The notes under the pieces are model-generated. The model was not told where the DNA came from. It made no database searches and was given only the letters and a program-made list of their open reading frames with translations. The position numbers and the translations under genes are program-made. From Variovorax sp. Root318D1 (GTDB lineage: Bacteria; Pseudomonadota; Gammaproteobacteria; Burkholderiales; Burkholderiaceae_C), in NCBI RefSeq assembly GCF_001424835.1, contig NZ_LMCQ01000019.1, positions 425,055 to 489,054 of the forward strand: 64,000 bases of DNA, in the 5' to 3' direction. Of the stretch, positions 54,078 to 63,195 are shown piece after piece (the first letter of the stretch is position 1; each line of letters begins with the position of its first letter).

Positions 54078-56681
54078 TCATTCGGGCGCTGCAGCGCCCC
54101 GCGCCGGCCAGATCTTCGTCTGCTGCGTATAGGCGCCCAGGAGGTGGGTGGTGCCGTCGATCAGGCTCTGTGACACGTCGGTGCGGAAGAGGTTGGCGGT
54201 GCTCAGATCCGCCTGCGTGAAATCGGCCTTGGAGAAATTGGCGTCGATGAGGTTGGCGCCGCGCAGCACGGCGCCTGTGAGGTCCGCGCGCACGAAAAGG
54301 CTTTCGCCCGCCTCCAACCGCTCGAGCCTGGCGCCCCGCAAGTCGCACTCCGAAAAGTCGCAGTTGTCCAGCCGTGCCGCGCCAAGGTCGGCCCCGGGGA
54401 GCGGCGTGGTGCGAAAGCCGCATTGCCTGAGTGTGGCGCGGCGGAATCCGGCGCCGGCCAGGGAGCTTCCATGCGCGAAGCTGCTGCCGTCGATGCGCGC
54501 ATCGGAAAAATCCACCGCGCCGCTGCAATCGGTGGTGACGAATCCGCAGCGCACCAGCGTAGCGTTGACGAAGCTCACGTCTTGCAGCGTGCACTCGAGC
54601 CACACTACCTGGTTGAACGAGGCACCGCCGAAAGCCATGCCGTCCATGCGCAGTTTCGTCAGGAAGACCTGCTGCCAGTCGGATCCGCGGAAGTCGCATT
54701 GGCTGAGTTCGGTCTCGGCGAGGCGCGTCTGGTCGAACTGGGTGTTGGCCATGTTGCAGGACTTGAAGCGCGTCTTCTCGCAATGGGCACCACCCAGGTC
54801 GGCGCCGGAGAAGTTGGCGAACTCGCAATTCGCGCCGCCGAGGTTGGCGTTCTTGAAAGTGGCGTTGATCAGCGACGTGCGCGAGAGCCGGGCGCGTGCC
54901 AGCACGGCGCTGTTGAAGTTGGCATCGTCGAGCAGGGCCGCATCGAGATTGGCGTCTTCGAGAGAGGCGCCCGAGAAGTCGGCCCCGCGCAGGTCCATGC
55001 CCGAAAGGTCCGCACCGATCAGGCGCATGCCCGAGAAGTTGCGTTCGCCCGGTGCGGCTTCGGCCAGACGGCGCCGGATCTTGGCGGACCGGTAGGAAGG
55101 CATGGGTGGCGCAGCGTCGGAAAGGTGGGCCGCATAGAGATACCCGAGCTTGATCTGCGCGCCCGTGCGCTCCTTGGTGCTGGCGGCAATGAGCGAAGGC
55201 GCGGCCACCGCGCTGGACGGGCTCTGCGGGACCGGCGCGGCGAGTTCTTCGAGTTGCTGCAGCAGTTCGTCGGGATCGAAGCGCTGCGGCCGGCTACGGC
55301 TTTCTCGCAGCAAAGCCGGGTCGATTTCTTCGTCCTGCGCCTTGTGCATTCGTTCGGCGTGGGCCTGCAGGTCTTGCTTGGCTTTCATCATGTCTGCCTC
55401 CATGCGCTCGAAGTATTCCGGCACGTCGTCGAATGCCAGTGGCTCGGCCGGGGGCGCAGGCGCGGGCAGGTATTGGTCGGGGTCGACGCCCAGGGCCAGG
55501 AGCTCGGCGCGGCGGCTTTCGTGGTCGCGCTGTTGGCCGGCGCGCAGGTTGCGAATCAGCGGCCGCGCCATCGGGTCGGGCATGTCTATGGCGCTCCAGC
55601 GCCCGAGAATGGCCTTTGGGGCGAGGTCACTGTCGCGAAACGCCAGCAGGCCGCCGCGCGCCGGATCGAGCCGCTGCAGCAGCGCCGATTGGTAGTGCGC
55701 AAGCGGCCGGGGCTCGCGGGGGAGTTCGAGTGCCGGCATGATGTGCCGCACGTCGGCGGCGTCGTCCTCGCGCACCGGCAGCGTCCCGTGCCAGACCAGC
55801 GCCACGCGCTCGCGGTGCGGAAAAAACCATGCGGTGGTGAGCCGCAGCGCAACTTCCCGCAGCTCGCGGCCTTGCTTGTCGAAGCTCACGAAGCAGCGCG
55901 CGAGCCAGTCGGGCAGGTGGCCGCTGAGCACCGGCTCCACGGGGTGCATGTTCAGAATCTCGTAGGCCGCGCGGGGCGGAAGCTCCTGGCGGTCGGGCCA
56001 TTGCTGGTCGGCGGGCGCGGCGTTGAAGAAGCGCCAGTCCATGTCCTCGGCGAAACCGGGAAACTGGTGCTGCAGCCAGTCGTCGCCGTACTCGCTGCCC
56101 ATCAGGGCCATGCGTTGCGGGCTCTCCACCGGCACGGCGCCAAAACTGGCGGGGCTCACGGCGTGGCCGCGCGACTTCATGCGCGCACCAACCGCTTCCA
56201 CGTTGGGCGCGCGGCGCGTGCGGACACCATTCATCAGTTCGTCGAACGCACCGATGCCCGCGGGGTTCTCCGGTACGCCGGGGCCGCCGTAGGCATGGGC
56301 CCAGTCCAGGCGCATCTGCTCGAAGGGCTGCGGCGCCGTCAGCCGACCGTCGAGCCAGTAGCGATCGCCGGAGACGAACAGGGACTTCTCGACATCGGCA
56401 ACGCGAATGCGCACCGCGCAGGCGGTCTTGTCCTGTTGATGAAGGGTGTAGCCATAGCCGCTCGCCAGAATCTCCGGCACGCGCTTGGGAATGCCCATGT
56501 CGAACACGCTCGAGCTGCCGATCTCCTCGCCGACGGTCTGCCAGAGCTCCTGGTCAGCCATGAGGCGAGGTTCGGTGCCCATGCTGGCCAGTGCCATGAC
56601 GGACACGCCCAGGTGATCGGCACCCTGCCAGCGGTAAGGCCGGGTAAGGATGCCGAGCCGCAGCGGCTTGACGGTCTTCAT
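54078..56681 (-). CDS. DUF2169-pentapeptide repeat fusion protein (T6SS adaptor-like)
   Basis: An 867-residue fusion. Residues ~10-310 match DUF2169, a family acting as chaperone/adaptor for T6SS cargo (start KTVKPLRLGILTRPYRWQGA; typical RLDWAHAYGGPGVPENPAGI). The middle (~400-560) is Pro/Glu-rich and probably helical or disordered. From ~570 to the end are pentapeptide repeats (ADLSGMDLRGADFSGASLED, NLGGANCEFANFSGADL), closing LLGAYTQQTKIWPARGAAAP. The start overlaps the small membrane-protein gene by 4 bp and the stop is 7 bp before the second pentapeptide gene. Confidence 0.87.
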   Translation of the reverse strand: MKTVKPLRLGILTRPYRWQGADHLGVSVMALASMGTEPRLMADQELWQTVGEEIGSSSVFDMGIPKRVPEILASGYGYTLHQQDKTACAVRIRVADVEKSLFVSGDRYWLDGRLTAPQPFEQMRLDWAHAYGGPGVPENPAGIGAFDELMNGVRTRRAPNVEAVGARMKSRGHAVSPASFGAVPVESPQRMALMGSEYGDDWLQHQFPGFAEDMDWRFFNAAPADQQWPDRQELPPRAAYEILNMHPVEPVLSGHLPDWLARCFVSFDKQGRELREVALRLTTAWFFPHRERVALVWHGTLPVREDDAADVRHIMPALELPREPRPLAHYQSALLQRLDPARGGLLAFRDSDLAPKAILGRWSAIDMPDPMARPLIRNLRAGQQRDHESRRAELLALGVDPDQYLPAPAPPAEPLAFDDVPEYFERMEADMMKAKQDLQAHAERMHKAQDEEIDPALLRESRSRPQRFDPDELLQQLEELAAPVPQSPSSAVAAPSLIAASTKERTGAQIKLGYLYAAHLSDAAPPMPSYRSAKIRRRLAEAAPGERNFSGMRLIGADLSGMDLRGADFSGASLEDANLDAALLDDANFNSAVLARARLSRTSLINATFKNANLGGANCEFANFSGADLGGAHCEKTRFKSCNMANTQFDQTRLAETELSQCDFRGSDWQQVFLTKLRMDGMAFGGASFNQVVWLECTLQDVSFVNATLVRCGFVTTDCSGAVDFSDARIDGSSFAHGSSLAGAGFRRATLRQCGFRTTPLPGADLGAARLDNCDFSECDLRGARLERLEAGESLFVRADLTGAVLRGANLIDANFSKADFTQADLSTANLFRTDVSQSLIDGTTHLLGAYTQQTKIWPARGAAAPE

Positions 56682-57145
56682 GCGCCTGCTGTCTTTTTGA
56701 CGGCCGGATGCGGCCGCGAAACATCGGCGCCGAAATAGGCGGCCGAGCCGGCGCGGCGCTCGACGGCGAGCTCGCGGCTCGCGGGATCGAAGCGCACGGC
56801 AATCGTCTTGCCGGGTGCGTAGTCGGGCAGTTCGGCCACGGCAATCGAGGTGGTCTGCTCCACGTCGAAGGGATCGGCTGCATCGGCCGGCTTCACGCGA
56901 AGCTCGAGCTTTGCCACCGCCCAGATGGCCCCATTTGCGGAGCGGCGCTGGCCGGTGTCGGAGAGCGCCATCACATCCGCCATGGCGGGCTCGCCGTATT
57001 CGAGCAATTCGGCGGCGCGTTGCGCGCGAGACGACCGCGCACCATGCTTTCGGTATTCGCGCAGCAGCGTGACGACCAGGGTAAAAGCGAGCCAGACGAG
57101 CAACGGTACAAGAATCCACTCAACCGAGAAGCCCGAGGTCGCCAT
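56678..57145 (-). CDS. Small membrane-anchored protein between VgrG and the DUF2169 gene
   Basis: A 155-residue protein with one N-terminal hydrophobic segment (WILVPLLVWLAFTLVVTLL, residues ~10-28), a short basic linker (REYRKHGARSSRAQRAAELL) and a soluble domain like DUF3592-type proteins (MADVMALSDTGQR to VAELPDYAPGKTIAVRFDPA). It lies 14 bp after vgrG and overlaps the next gene by 4 bp. The topology suggests a single-pass inner-membrane protein; a role as immunity or assembly factor is only suggested by position. Confidence 0.7.
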   Translation of the reverse strand: MATSGFSVEWILVPLLVWLAFTLVVTLLREYRKHGARSSRAQRAAELLEYGEPAMADVMALSDTGQRRSANGAIWAVAKLELRVKPADAADPFDVEQTTSIAVAELPDYAPGKTIAVRFDPASRELAVERRAGSAAYFGADVSRPHPAVKKTAGA

Positions 57146-57159
57146 GCGGGGTGATGCAT

Positions 57160-59571
57160 TCAGCCGAACAGCACGAAGCCCTTGAGCGCACCCCAGAAGC
57201 CGCCCACATGCTCCTGGGCCACCACGTTCGAGAAGCTGACGGAGCCGAAGTTGGCCTGGTGCGCGTACATGTTCAAGATCTGCGCCGTGGCATCCATCTT
57301 CTTGATGTTGCTTGTGAACGTGAAACCCGAGTTGCTGTTGTTGACGCCATAAGTGGCACTGGAGGCACCGAAGGCCGTGATGGCCGTGGGCGCCCAGTCC
57401 CACAGCAGCACGCGGTTCACGTGTTTGACCTTGTTGCCCTCGAAGGTGAAGTCGCCGCTGGCCTTGACGTTGACGTCGCCCGCCGTGGCCTCGATGGTCA
57501 CGGCCTTGGCCTTGCCCGAATAATTGCCAGCCGACACGGTCGAGACGTGGTCGCCGGTCTCGATGGTCTCGGTGAGGCCGCCCTTGATCGTGTCGGAGCC
57601 GCCGCCCCCCACGATGGTTCTTTGCCAGCCGGTCTGGTAGGTTTCCTGCCGGTTGCCGTCCAGTGTCTTGAGGATCGAGTTGCCGGTGTGCACCTCTTCG
57701 TCCATGCCGAGCTTGACGTCGACGAGCAGGCCCTTGTCGAAGGTCTCGTGGCGCAGGCCGGCGTTGACGACGACTTCCGAATCGCCCGTCAGCACGGTTT
57801 CCTTCGAGCCCATCTTGGTGGTGGTCTCGATGCGGTTGTCGAAGAAGTGTTCGGTCAGCGCGCCCGACACGGTGAGCTTGGAGCCGTTGCGGTATTCGGC
57901 CGTGTCCTTCTGCTTGATGGTGGTGTCGCGGGTCTTGTCGACGGTGAGGGTGTCGGTGCCTTCGATGTGGGTGGTGCGGTTGCCCTCGACCGTTTCGGTC
58001 TCGTTGTTTTCGACGTGAATGTCGAAGTCGTTCTCGACGTCGATTTCGAAGTTCTTTTCGGCGTGAATGCGCACCAGCTCGCAGCCCGGCGCGTCGTCGA
58101 GAATGAATTCGTTCGCGTTGGCCGGCGAGCCGTCCCGGCTGCGGCTCACGAAGCCGCTCACCGTCACCTGCGCCGGCAGTTCGAGCGGGGGCATCTGGTC
58201 GGCGTTGTAGACCCGCCCGATGATGATCGGCCTGTCGGGGTGGCCGCCGATGAAGTCGACCACGACCTCCTGCCCTTTGCGCGGATGGTTGACTGCGCCG
58301 TAGTTGGAGCCGGCCCATGCGCTGGAGACGCGCACCCAGCAGGAGCTGTTCTCGTCGCTCTTGCCGTAGCGGTCCCAGCGGAACTGCACTTTCACGCGGC
58401 CGTACTGGTCGACCCAGAACTCCTGGCCTGCCTTGCCGACGACGGTGGCGGTTTGCGGGCCGTTGGCGCGCGGCAATGGCGTGATGCGGGGCGCGCGGAA
58501 GAGATACGTGGTGGGCTGCACGGCAAAGTCGAAGCTGTAGTGGCCTTCGGCGCCGCCGCTGGCGTAGCCGCCTTCGCGCAGCGCATACGACACCGACACC
58601 ACCAGGTATTCGCGGTTGTCTTCCTGCCGCGGGCAGTTCTGCATGGTGAAGCGGTAGCCGGGCGCCATGCCGCGCACGTTGGTGTGGCCGATGTCGCGTT
58701 CGGCCTGCGCCTGTGCTTCTTCGAGGCGGATGCGCGAGTAGTGCTCGCCCTGTTCGGCCTCGCTGAAGCCCCCGAGCCATTCGTACATCTCGTACTGGCC
58801 GTGGTCGTTGCCACGCGGCTGGCTGCGCACGTTCATCAGGTCGGCGCGGGGCTTCTTGAAATCGAAGTCGTCCACCACGTAGGTGCCGGGGCGAATCTCT
58901 TCGGTGACCTGCCACTGGTCGATCACTTCCTGCCACGGGTCGGCGCCGCGCTCGGTCGCGAGATAGCTGATCCTGGCGTAGCCGGGAAGGGTGTCGTGCG
59001 CGGCGATGTCGTCGGCCAGCACCAGCGTGTGCTGGTCCTTGTCGTGCGTGAAGTAGTAGTAGATGCCTTCGTGCTCCATCAGGCGGCTCACGAAGGCGAA
59101 GTCGGTTTCCTGGTATTGAACGCAGTACTCCCACTGCCGGTAGCTGGCGCTGAGTTTCTTCTCGAAGGCAAAGCCGTAGTCGGCGAACACCTCTTCGAGG
59201 ATGTCGACCACCGACTTGTTCTGGAATATCTTGCAGTCGCTGGTGCGCGTGAGATACCAGAGCCATGGCCGCACCGTGGCGCGGTAGATCACATAGCGCG
59301 AAGTGCCGCCCTCCTTGCCGATCATCGTGAAGCGGACGATCTGCCCGTTCAGGAAGCGCGGCGCGCCTGCGGTCTGGATCTCGAGTACCAGTGGCTTGCC
59401 CAGCACGGCTTTCATGTCGATGGACATGCTGGGGCTCAGCAGCTCGACATCGAATTCGAACAGCTGTGACAGCCCCTCGGTTCCGTGCATCGAGCGGAAC
59501 AGCAGCTGGTCTTCGCCCAGCGGGGTGTGCGCGCGAACGACTCTGGCCAAGTGAGAACTCCCTTCGCTCAT
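57160..59571 (-). CDS. vgrG: Type VI secretion system spike protein VgrG
   Basis: The T6SS tip trimer that pierces target cells. About 803 residues: gp27-like base with LGEDQLLFRSMHGTEGLSQL (~20-40) and YCVQYQETDFAFVSRLMEHE; OB/gp5 region GRVKVQFRWDRYGKSDENSS, NHPRKGQEVVVDFIGGHPDR and PIIIGRVYNADQMPP (~415-480); then a beta-helical tail of repeated strands (TTHIEGTDTLTVDKTRDT) and an extra C-terminal ~100 residues. A TTG at 59550 has an excellent AAGGGAG at 7-nt spacing and is a strong alternative start to the ATG used here. First gene of the cargo operon; no tss core genes are in the window. Confidence 0.92.
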   Translation of the reverse strand: MSEGSSHLARVVRAHTPLGEDQLLFRSMHGTEGLSQLFEFDVELLSPSMSIDMKAVLGKPLVLEIQTAGAPRFLNGQIVRFTMIGKEGGTSRYVIYRATVRPWLWYLTRTSDCKIFQNKSVVDILEEVFADYGFAFEKKLSASYRQWEYCVQYQETDFAFVSRLMEHEGIYYYFTHDKDQHTLVLADDIAAHDTLPGYARISYLATERGADPWQEVIDQWQVTEEIRPGTYVVDDFDFKKPRADLMNVRSQPRGNDHGQYEMYEWLGGFSEAEQGEHYSRIRLEEAQAQAERDIGHTNVRGMAPGYRFTMQNCPRQEDNREYLVVSVSYALREGGYASGGAEGHYSFDFAVQPTTYLFRAPRITPLPRANGPQTATVVGKAGQEFWVDQYGRVKVQFRWDRYGKSDENSSCWVRVSSAWAGSNYGAVNHPRKGQEVVVDFIGGHPDRPIIIGRVYNADQMPPLELPAQVTVSGFVSRSRDGSPANANEFILDDAPGCELVRIHAEKNFEIDVENDFDIHVENNETETVEGNRTTHIEGTDTLTVDKTRDTTIKQKDTAEYRNGSKLTVSGALTEHFFDNRIETTTKMGSKETVLTGDSEVVVNAGLRHETFDKGLLVDVKLGMDEEVHTGNSILKTLDGNRQETYQTGWQRTIVGGGGSDTIKGGLTETIETGDHVSTVSAGNYSGKAKAVTIEATAGDVNVKASGDFTFEGNKVKHVNRVLLWDWAPTAITAFGASSATYGVNNSNSGFTFTSNIKKMDATAQILNMYAHQANFGSVSFSNVVAQEHVGGFWGALKGFVLFG

Positions 59572-59797
59572 GAAAGCGCCGACTGCACCAGCATCGACCA
59601 TCGCGCCGCAGCCAGCGGCAGCAGTTGCGAACTTATGTCTGAACGGTGTGTTCGCCTGCGAACCCGTATGGGGCCCCGGCTGCTTCATCGTTGTGCCCTG
59701 TGCATCGGCAATGCCTCGTTTCTTGCAAGTAGCAGGCCAGCGCACGTCGGACATGGCGCCGTGTTGCAGGCCAGCAGCGAGCTTGTAGGATGGCCGC

Positions 59798-60514
59798 ATG
59801 ACCCAGCACATCGGAATCGTCGGATGCTCCGCCGAAGGCGCGGCGCTCTGCTACCAGACCATCTGCGTGGAAGGGGCCCAACTGCTTGGGCCGCATGCGC
59901 ATCCTGAAGTCTCGATGCACACGCCCTCGCTCGCGGACTACATGGCGCACATCTACCGAAACGACTGGCGCGGCGTGGGCGAGGTGATGCTCGCGTCGGC
60001 CAACAAGCTCGCGAAGATCGGCGCGAGCTTTCTGGTCTGCCCCGACAACACCATTCACCAGGCGCTGCCGTTCATCGAAGCACGTTCGCCGCTGCCGTGG
60101 CTGCATATTGCCGAATGCGTGGCCGACGAGGCCGCGCAGCGCGGGTTCAAGCGCCTGGCCATCACCGGCACGCGCTGGCTGGTGGAGAGCGAGGTCTATC
60201 CCGAGAAGCTCTCTGCCAGGGGGCTCGAGTACGTTCGGCCTGCTGTCGATGAACGCGAAGAGATCAACCGCATCATCATGGAAGAGCTGGTTTGCGGTGT
60301 CTTCACGCCCGATGCGGTCACGGCGTTCCGCCGCGTCATCCAGCGCATGAAGGACGAGGACGGCTGCGATGCGGTCGTTCTCGGCTGCACCGAGATTCCG
60401 CTCATCATCAACGACGTGAACTCGCCGCTGCCGACGCTCGATTCGACGCGGCTCCTTGCACGCGCCGCGTTGCAGCGCACGGTGCAGGGCCGCGCCGCGG
60501 CTGAAGAGCCCTGA
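59798..60514 (+). CDS. Aspartate/glutamate racemase family protein
   Basis: A 238-residue cofactor-independent amino-acid racemase with both catalytic Cys: LVCPDNTIHQAL (~83) and VVLGCTEIPLII (~197). The N-terminus QHIGIVGCSAEGAALCYQTI and GFKRLAITGTRWLVESEVY fit the RacX/aspartate racemase group. D-amino acids made by such enzymes feed peptidoglycan or signalling; here the substrate is not decided. It diverges from vgrG and its end is 3 bp from the converging hydrolase. Confidence 0.87.
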   Translation: MTQHIGIVGCSAEGAALCYQTICVEGAQLLGPHAHPEVSMHTPSLADYMAHIYRNDWRGVGEVMLASANKLAKIGASFLVCPDNTIHQALPFIEARSPLPWLHIAECVADEAAQRGFKRLAITGTRWLVESEVYPEKLSARGLEYVRPAVDEREEINRIIMEELVCGVFTPDAVTAFRRVIQRMKDEDGCDAVVLGCTEIPLIINDVNSPLPTLDSTRLLARAALQRTVQGRAAAEEP

Positions 60515-60517
60515 ACC

Positions 60518-61447
60518 TCAGCCCGCCAGGAACTGCTCGATCAGCCCGGCCACGCGCTGCGGCTGGTCGTGGTGCAGCATGTGGCCGGCGTCTTCGAGCC
60601 GCTCGATGCGCACCGAAGGCACGGACCGGAGGCGCTCATGGAACTCGTCCAGCGTGTAGCGGTTTTTCCACCACCCCTGCAGGCTGTCGTCCGCGGCTTC
60701 GATCATGAGCGTGGGCGCCGAGATCCGCGCATAGAGCGCGAGGGTTTCATCGACCCGGAAGATGTTGGCGTTGATGATCTTATGCCCGGGATCGCCTAGG
60801 ATTTGCCAGCGCTCGCTGCCGTCGGCCTGCACCTGCAGCGCCGACCAATGGCTGGCGAGCCAATTGGCCTTGTCGGGGGTGAGTCGCGGGTTGGTCTTCA
60901 TGAGCCGCCGTGCCACGCCGTCGACCGCGGAGTAGCCGGCCAGCGCCATCTCGCCGCGGTGCAGCCGCTTGAGCTCGTCGATCCATTGGCCGTAGCGCCC
61001 GGGCGCTTCTTCAGGCTTGCGCGCCGGCATGCCGAAGCCTTCGAGGTTGACGAGGCGGCGGATGCGCTCGGGCCTTGCGCCGGCGTAGTGCATGGCGACG
61101 TTGCCGCCCATGCTGTGGCCGACCAGGTCGACCGGCCGCGCCGCGTCGCCTTCGCCCGCGTAGTGGTCGAGCAGCCATTCGAGATCGGCCATGTAGTCGG
61201 GCAGCCAGTAGTTGTCGACCCCGCCGCCGTCGGTGAGGCCGAAGCCGCGCCAGTCGGGCGCGACGATGAAGCGCTCTTCGGCCAGCGCATCGACCACGAA
61301 CTGCCAGGAGGCCGCCACGTCCATCCAGCCGTGCAGCAGCACCAGCGGCGGCCGCGCGGCCGAGGGCTCGCCCCAGAGGCGCACGTGGTAGCTGAGGTTG
61401 CGCACGGGCACGAATTCGCTGCGCGAGGGACGGAGGGCTTGGTACAT
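60518..61447 (-). CDS. Alpha/beta hydrolase
   Basis: A 309-residue alpha/beta hydrolase with oxyanion-hole motif LVLLHGWMD (~33-41), nucleophile elbow DLVGHSMGGNVAMHY (Ser ~108) and catalytic His in LEDAGHMLHHDQPQR near the end. WRGFGLTDGGGVDNYW is the strand-4 region. The ATG at 61447 begins MYQALRPSRSEFVPVRNLSY, where the domain begins. Substrate is unknown; esterase or epoxide-hydrolase-like activity is possible. It diverges from the aldo/keto reductase at 61564. Confidence 0.85.
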   Translation of the reverse strand: MYQALRPSRSEFVPVRNLSYHVRLWGEPSAARPPLVLLHGWMDVAASWQFVVDALAEERFIVAPDWRGFGLTDGGGVDNYWLPDYMADLEWLLDHYAGEGDAARPVDLVGHSMGGNVAMHYAGARPERIRRLVNLEGFGMPARKPEEAPGRYGQWIDELKRLHRGEMALAGYSAVDGVARRLMKTNPRLTPDKANWLASHWSALQVQADGSERWQILGDPGHKIINANIFRVDETLALYARISAPTLMIEAADDSLQGWWKNRYTLDEFHERLRSVPSVRIERLEDAGHMLHHDQPQRVAGLIEQFLAG

Positions 61448-61563
61448 GGGCGTCGATGATAAGGAGCCCGGCGCCGGCGTGCAGTCCGGCACAGGACAGC
61501 CCTTCGCTCGGCTTTTTTGCCGGCGGCCAGCGCATTGCGGGGGAGGGCGGTAGCATCCCGCGC

Positions 61564-62625
61564 ATGAAAAAAATCCAACTCGGCCAGAGCGACCTGCACG
61601 TCACCCCGATCTGCCTGGGCACCATGACCTTCGGCGAACAGGTGGACGAACCCACTTCCCATGCCATATTGAGCCGCTCGCTCGAGCGCGGCGTCGATTT
61701 CATCGACACGGCCGAGATGTATTCGGTGCCCACGCGCAAGGAGACCTTCAGCGTCACCGAAACCATCATCGGCAACTGGTTTGCGGCCAACCCCGGTGCG
61801 CGCCAGAAGATCACGCTGGCCACCAAGGTGGCCGGTCCGTCGCGCGGCATGCCCTGGGTGCGCGCAGGCAGCGGCATGACGCCCGAAGACATCGAGGCCT
61901 CGTGCAATGCGAGCCTCAAGCGCCTGAAGACCGACGTCATCGACCTTTACCAGATCCACTGGCCCGAGCGCCACGTGCCGGCCTTCGGCAACATCTATTA
62001 CGACCCCGCCAAGGAAAGCTCGAAGACGCCGATCCACGACCAGCTCGAAGCGCTCGGCAAGCTGGTGAAGGCCGGCAAGGTGCGCGCCATCGGCCTCTCG
62101 AACGAGACGCCCTACGGCGTGCACGAATTCGTGCGGCTGGCCGAGCAGCACGGCCTGCCGCGCGTGGCCACGGTGCAGAACGTCTACAACCTGGCGAGCC
62201 GCGGCCTGGAGAACGGGCTCGACGAGACGATGCACCGGCTGGGCGTGTCGCTGCTGGCGTATTCGCCGCTGGCCTTCGGCCTCTTGACCGGCAAGTACGA
62301 CCAGAGCGGCATCGAGGGGCCCGACGCACCCAAGGGCGCGCGCATTTCGAGTTACGAGTCCGTGCGCAAGCAACGCTGGGGCCGCCCCGACGCGCTGAAG
62401 GCCGCGCGGCTGTACAACCAGCTGGCGCGCGACAACGGCCTGACGCCGGTGCAGCTCGCGCTGGGCTTCTGCTACACCAAGTGGCAGGTGGCAAGCACGA
62501 TCATCGGCGTGACCACGCTGGCGCAGCTCGACGAAGACATCGACGCCTACGGCACCACGCTCTCGCCCGACGTGCTGGCCGAGATCGACAGGATCCGGTG
62601 GGAGATCCGGGATCCGGCGGCGTGA
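61564..62625 (+). CDS. NADP(H)-dependent aldo/keto reductase (Tas-like)
   Basis: A 353-residue AKR of the Tas/YghZ type, longer than simple AKRs. The tetrad is complete: Asp and Tyr in DTAEMYSVPTRKETF, Lys in LATKVAGPSRGMPW and His in DLYQIHWPERHVP. IGVTTLAQLDEDI is the C-terminal cofactor region. In E. coli, Tas has been linked to suppression of tyrosine auxotrophy, but no substrate can be set here. The ATG at 61564 begins MKKIQLGQSDLHVTPICLGT. ybaK starts in a GTGA overlap with its stop. Confidence 0.9.
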   Translation: MKKIQLGQSDLHVTPICLGTMTFGEQVDEPTSHAILSRSLERGVDFIDTAEMYSVPTRKETFSVTETIIGNWFAANPGARQKITLATKVAGPSRGMPWVRAGSGMTPEDIEASCNASLKRLKTDVIDLYQIHWPERHVPAFGNIYYDPAKESSKTPIHDQLEALGKLVKAGKVRAIGLSNETPYGVHEFVRLAEQHGLPRVATVQNVYNLASRGLENGLDETMHRLGVSLLAYSPLAFGLLTGKYDQSGIEGPDAPKGARISSYESVRKQRWGRPDALKAARLYNQLARDNGLTPVQLALGFCYTKWQVASTIIGVTTLAQLDEDIDAYGTTLSPDVLAEIDRIRWEIRDPAA

Positions 62626-63113
62626 GCAAAAAGGCTCACGTTTCAGAAACCCCAGCTACGCAGCTGCTGCGCGCGAACAAGGTCGTTTTCACCGAGCATC
62701 CGTATGAGTATTTGGAGCACGGCGGCGCACAGCACAGTGCCGAGGTGCTCGGCTTCGATCCCTTCACCGTCGTGAAAACGCTGGTGATGCAGGACCAGGA
62801 TGCCAAGCCGCTGATCGTGCTGATGCATGGCAACCGCACGGTGTCGACCAAGAACCTGGCGCGGCAGATCGGTGCCAAGTCGGTCGAGCCGTGCAAGCCC
62901 GAGGTGGCGCAGCGCCACAGCGGCTACATGGTGGGCGGCACCTCGCCCTTCGGCACGCGGCGCCAGATGCCGGTCTACATCGAGTCGACCATCCTCGAAC
63001 TGCCCAGGATCGCCATCAACGGCGGTCGGCGCGGCTACCTGGTGGGCATCGACCCGCAAGTGTGCGTCACCTTGCTGGCGGCCAAGCCGGTGCAGTGCGC
63101 GCTGGCAGAATAG
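62622..63113 (+). CDS. ybaK: Cys-tRNA(Pro)/Cys-tRNA(Cys) deacylase
   Basis: Hydrolyses Cys mischarged on tRNA-Pro to keep translation accurate. The 163-residue protein belongs to the YbaK/EbsC group: [20 protein letters not shown] with the catalytic Lys, [20 protein letters not shown], and the substrate loop [20 protein letters not shown]. The GTG at 62622 overlaps the preceding stop as GTGA and the frame has no earlier reasonable start, so it is translationally coupled to the Tas-like reductase. Confidence 0.9.
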   Translation: MSKKAHVSETPATQLLRANKVVFTEHPYEYLEHGGAQHSAEVLGFDPFTVVKTLVMQDQDAKPLIVLMHGNRTVSTKNLARQIGAKSVEPCKPEVAQRHSGYMVGGTSPFGTRRQMPVYIESTILELPRIAINGGRRGYLVGIDPQVCVTLLAAKPVQCALAE

Positions 63114-63195
63114 CCGGCCCGCCGGCCTGAGACCGGCGGCACCCCTTCTGTCCGAATCAGCGAATAAGAACATCCATCCTTCGTGGAGCGCCGCC

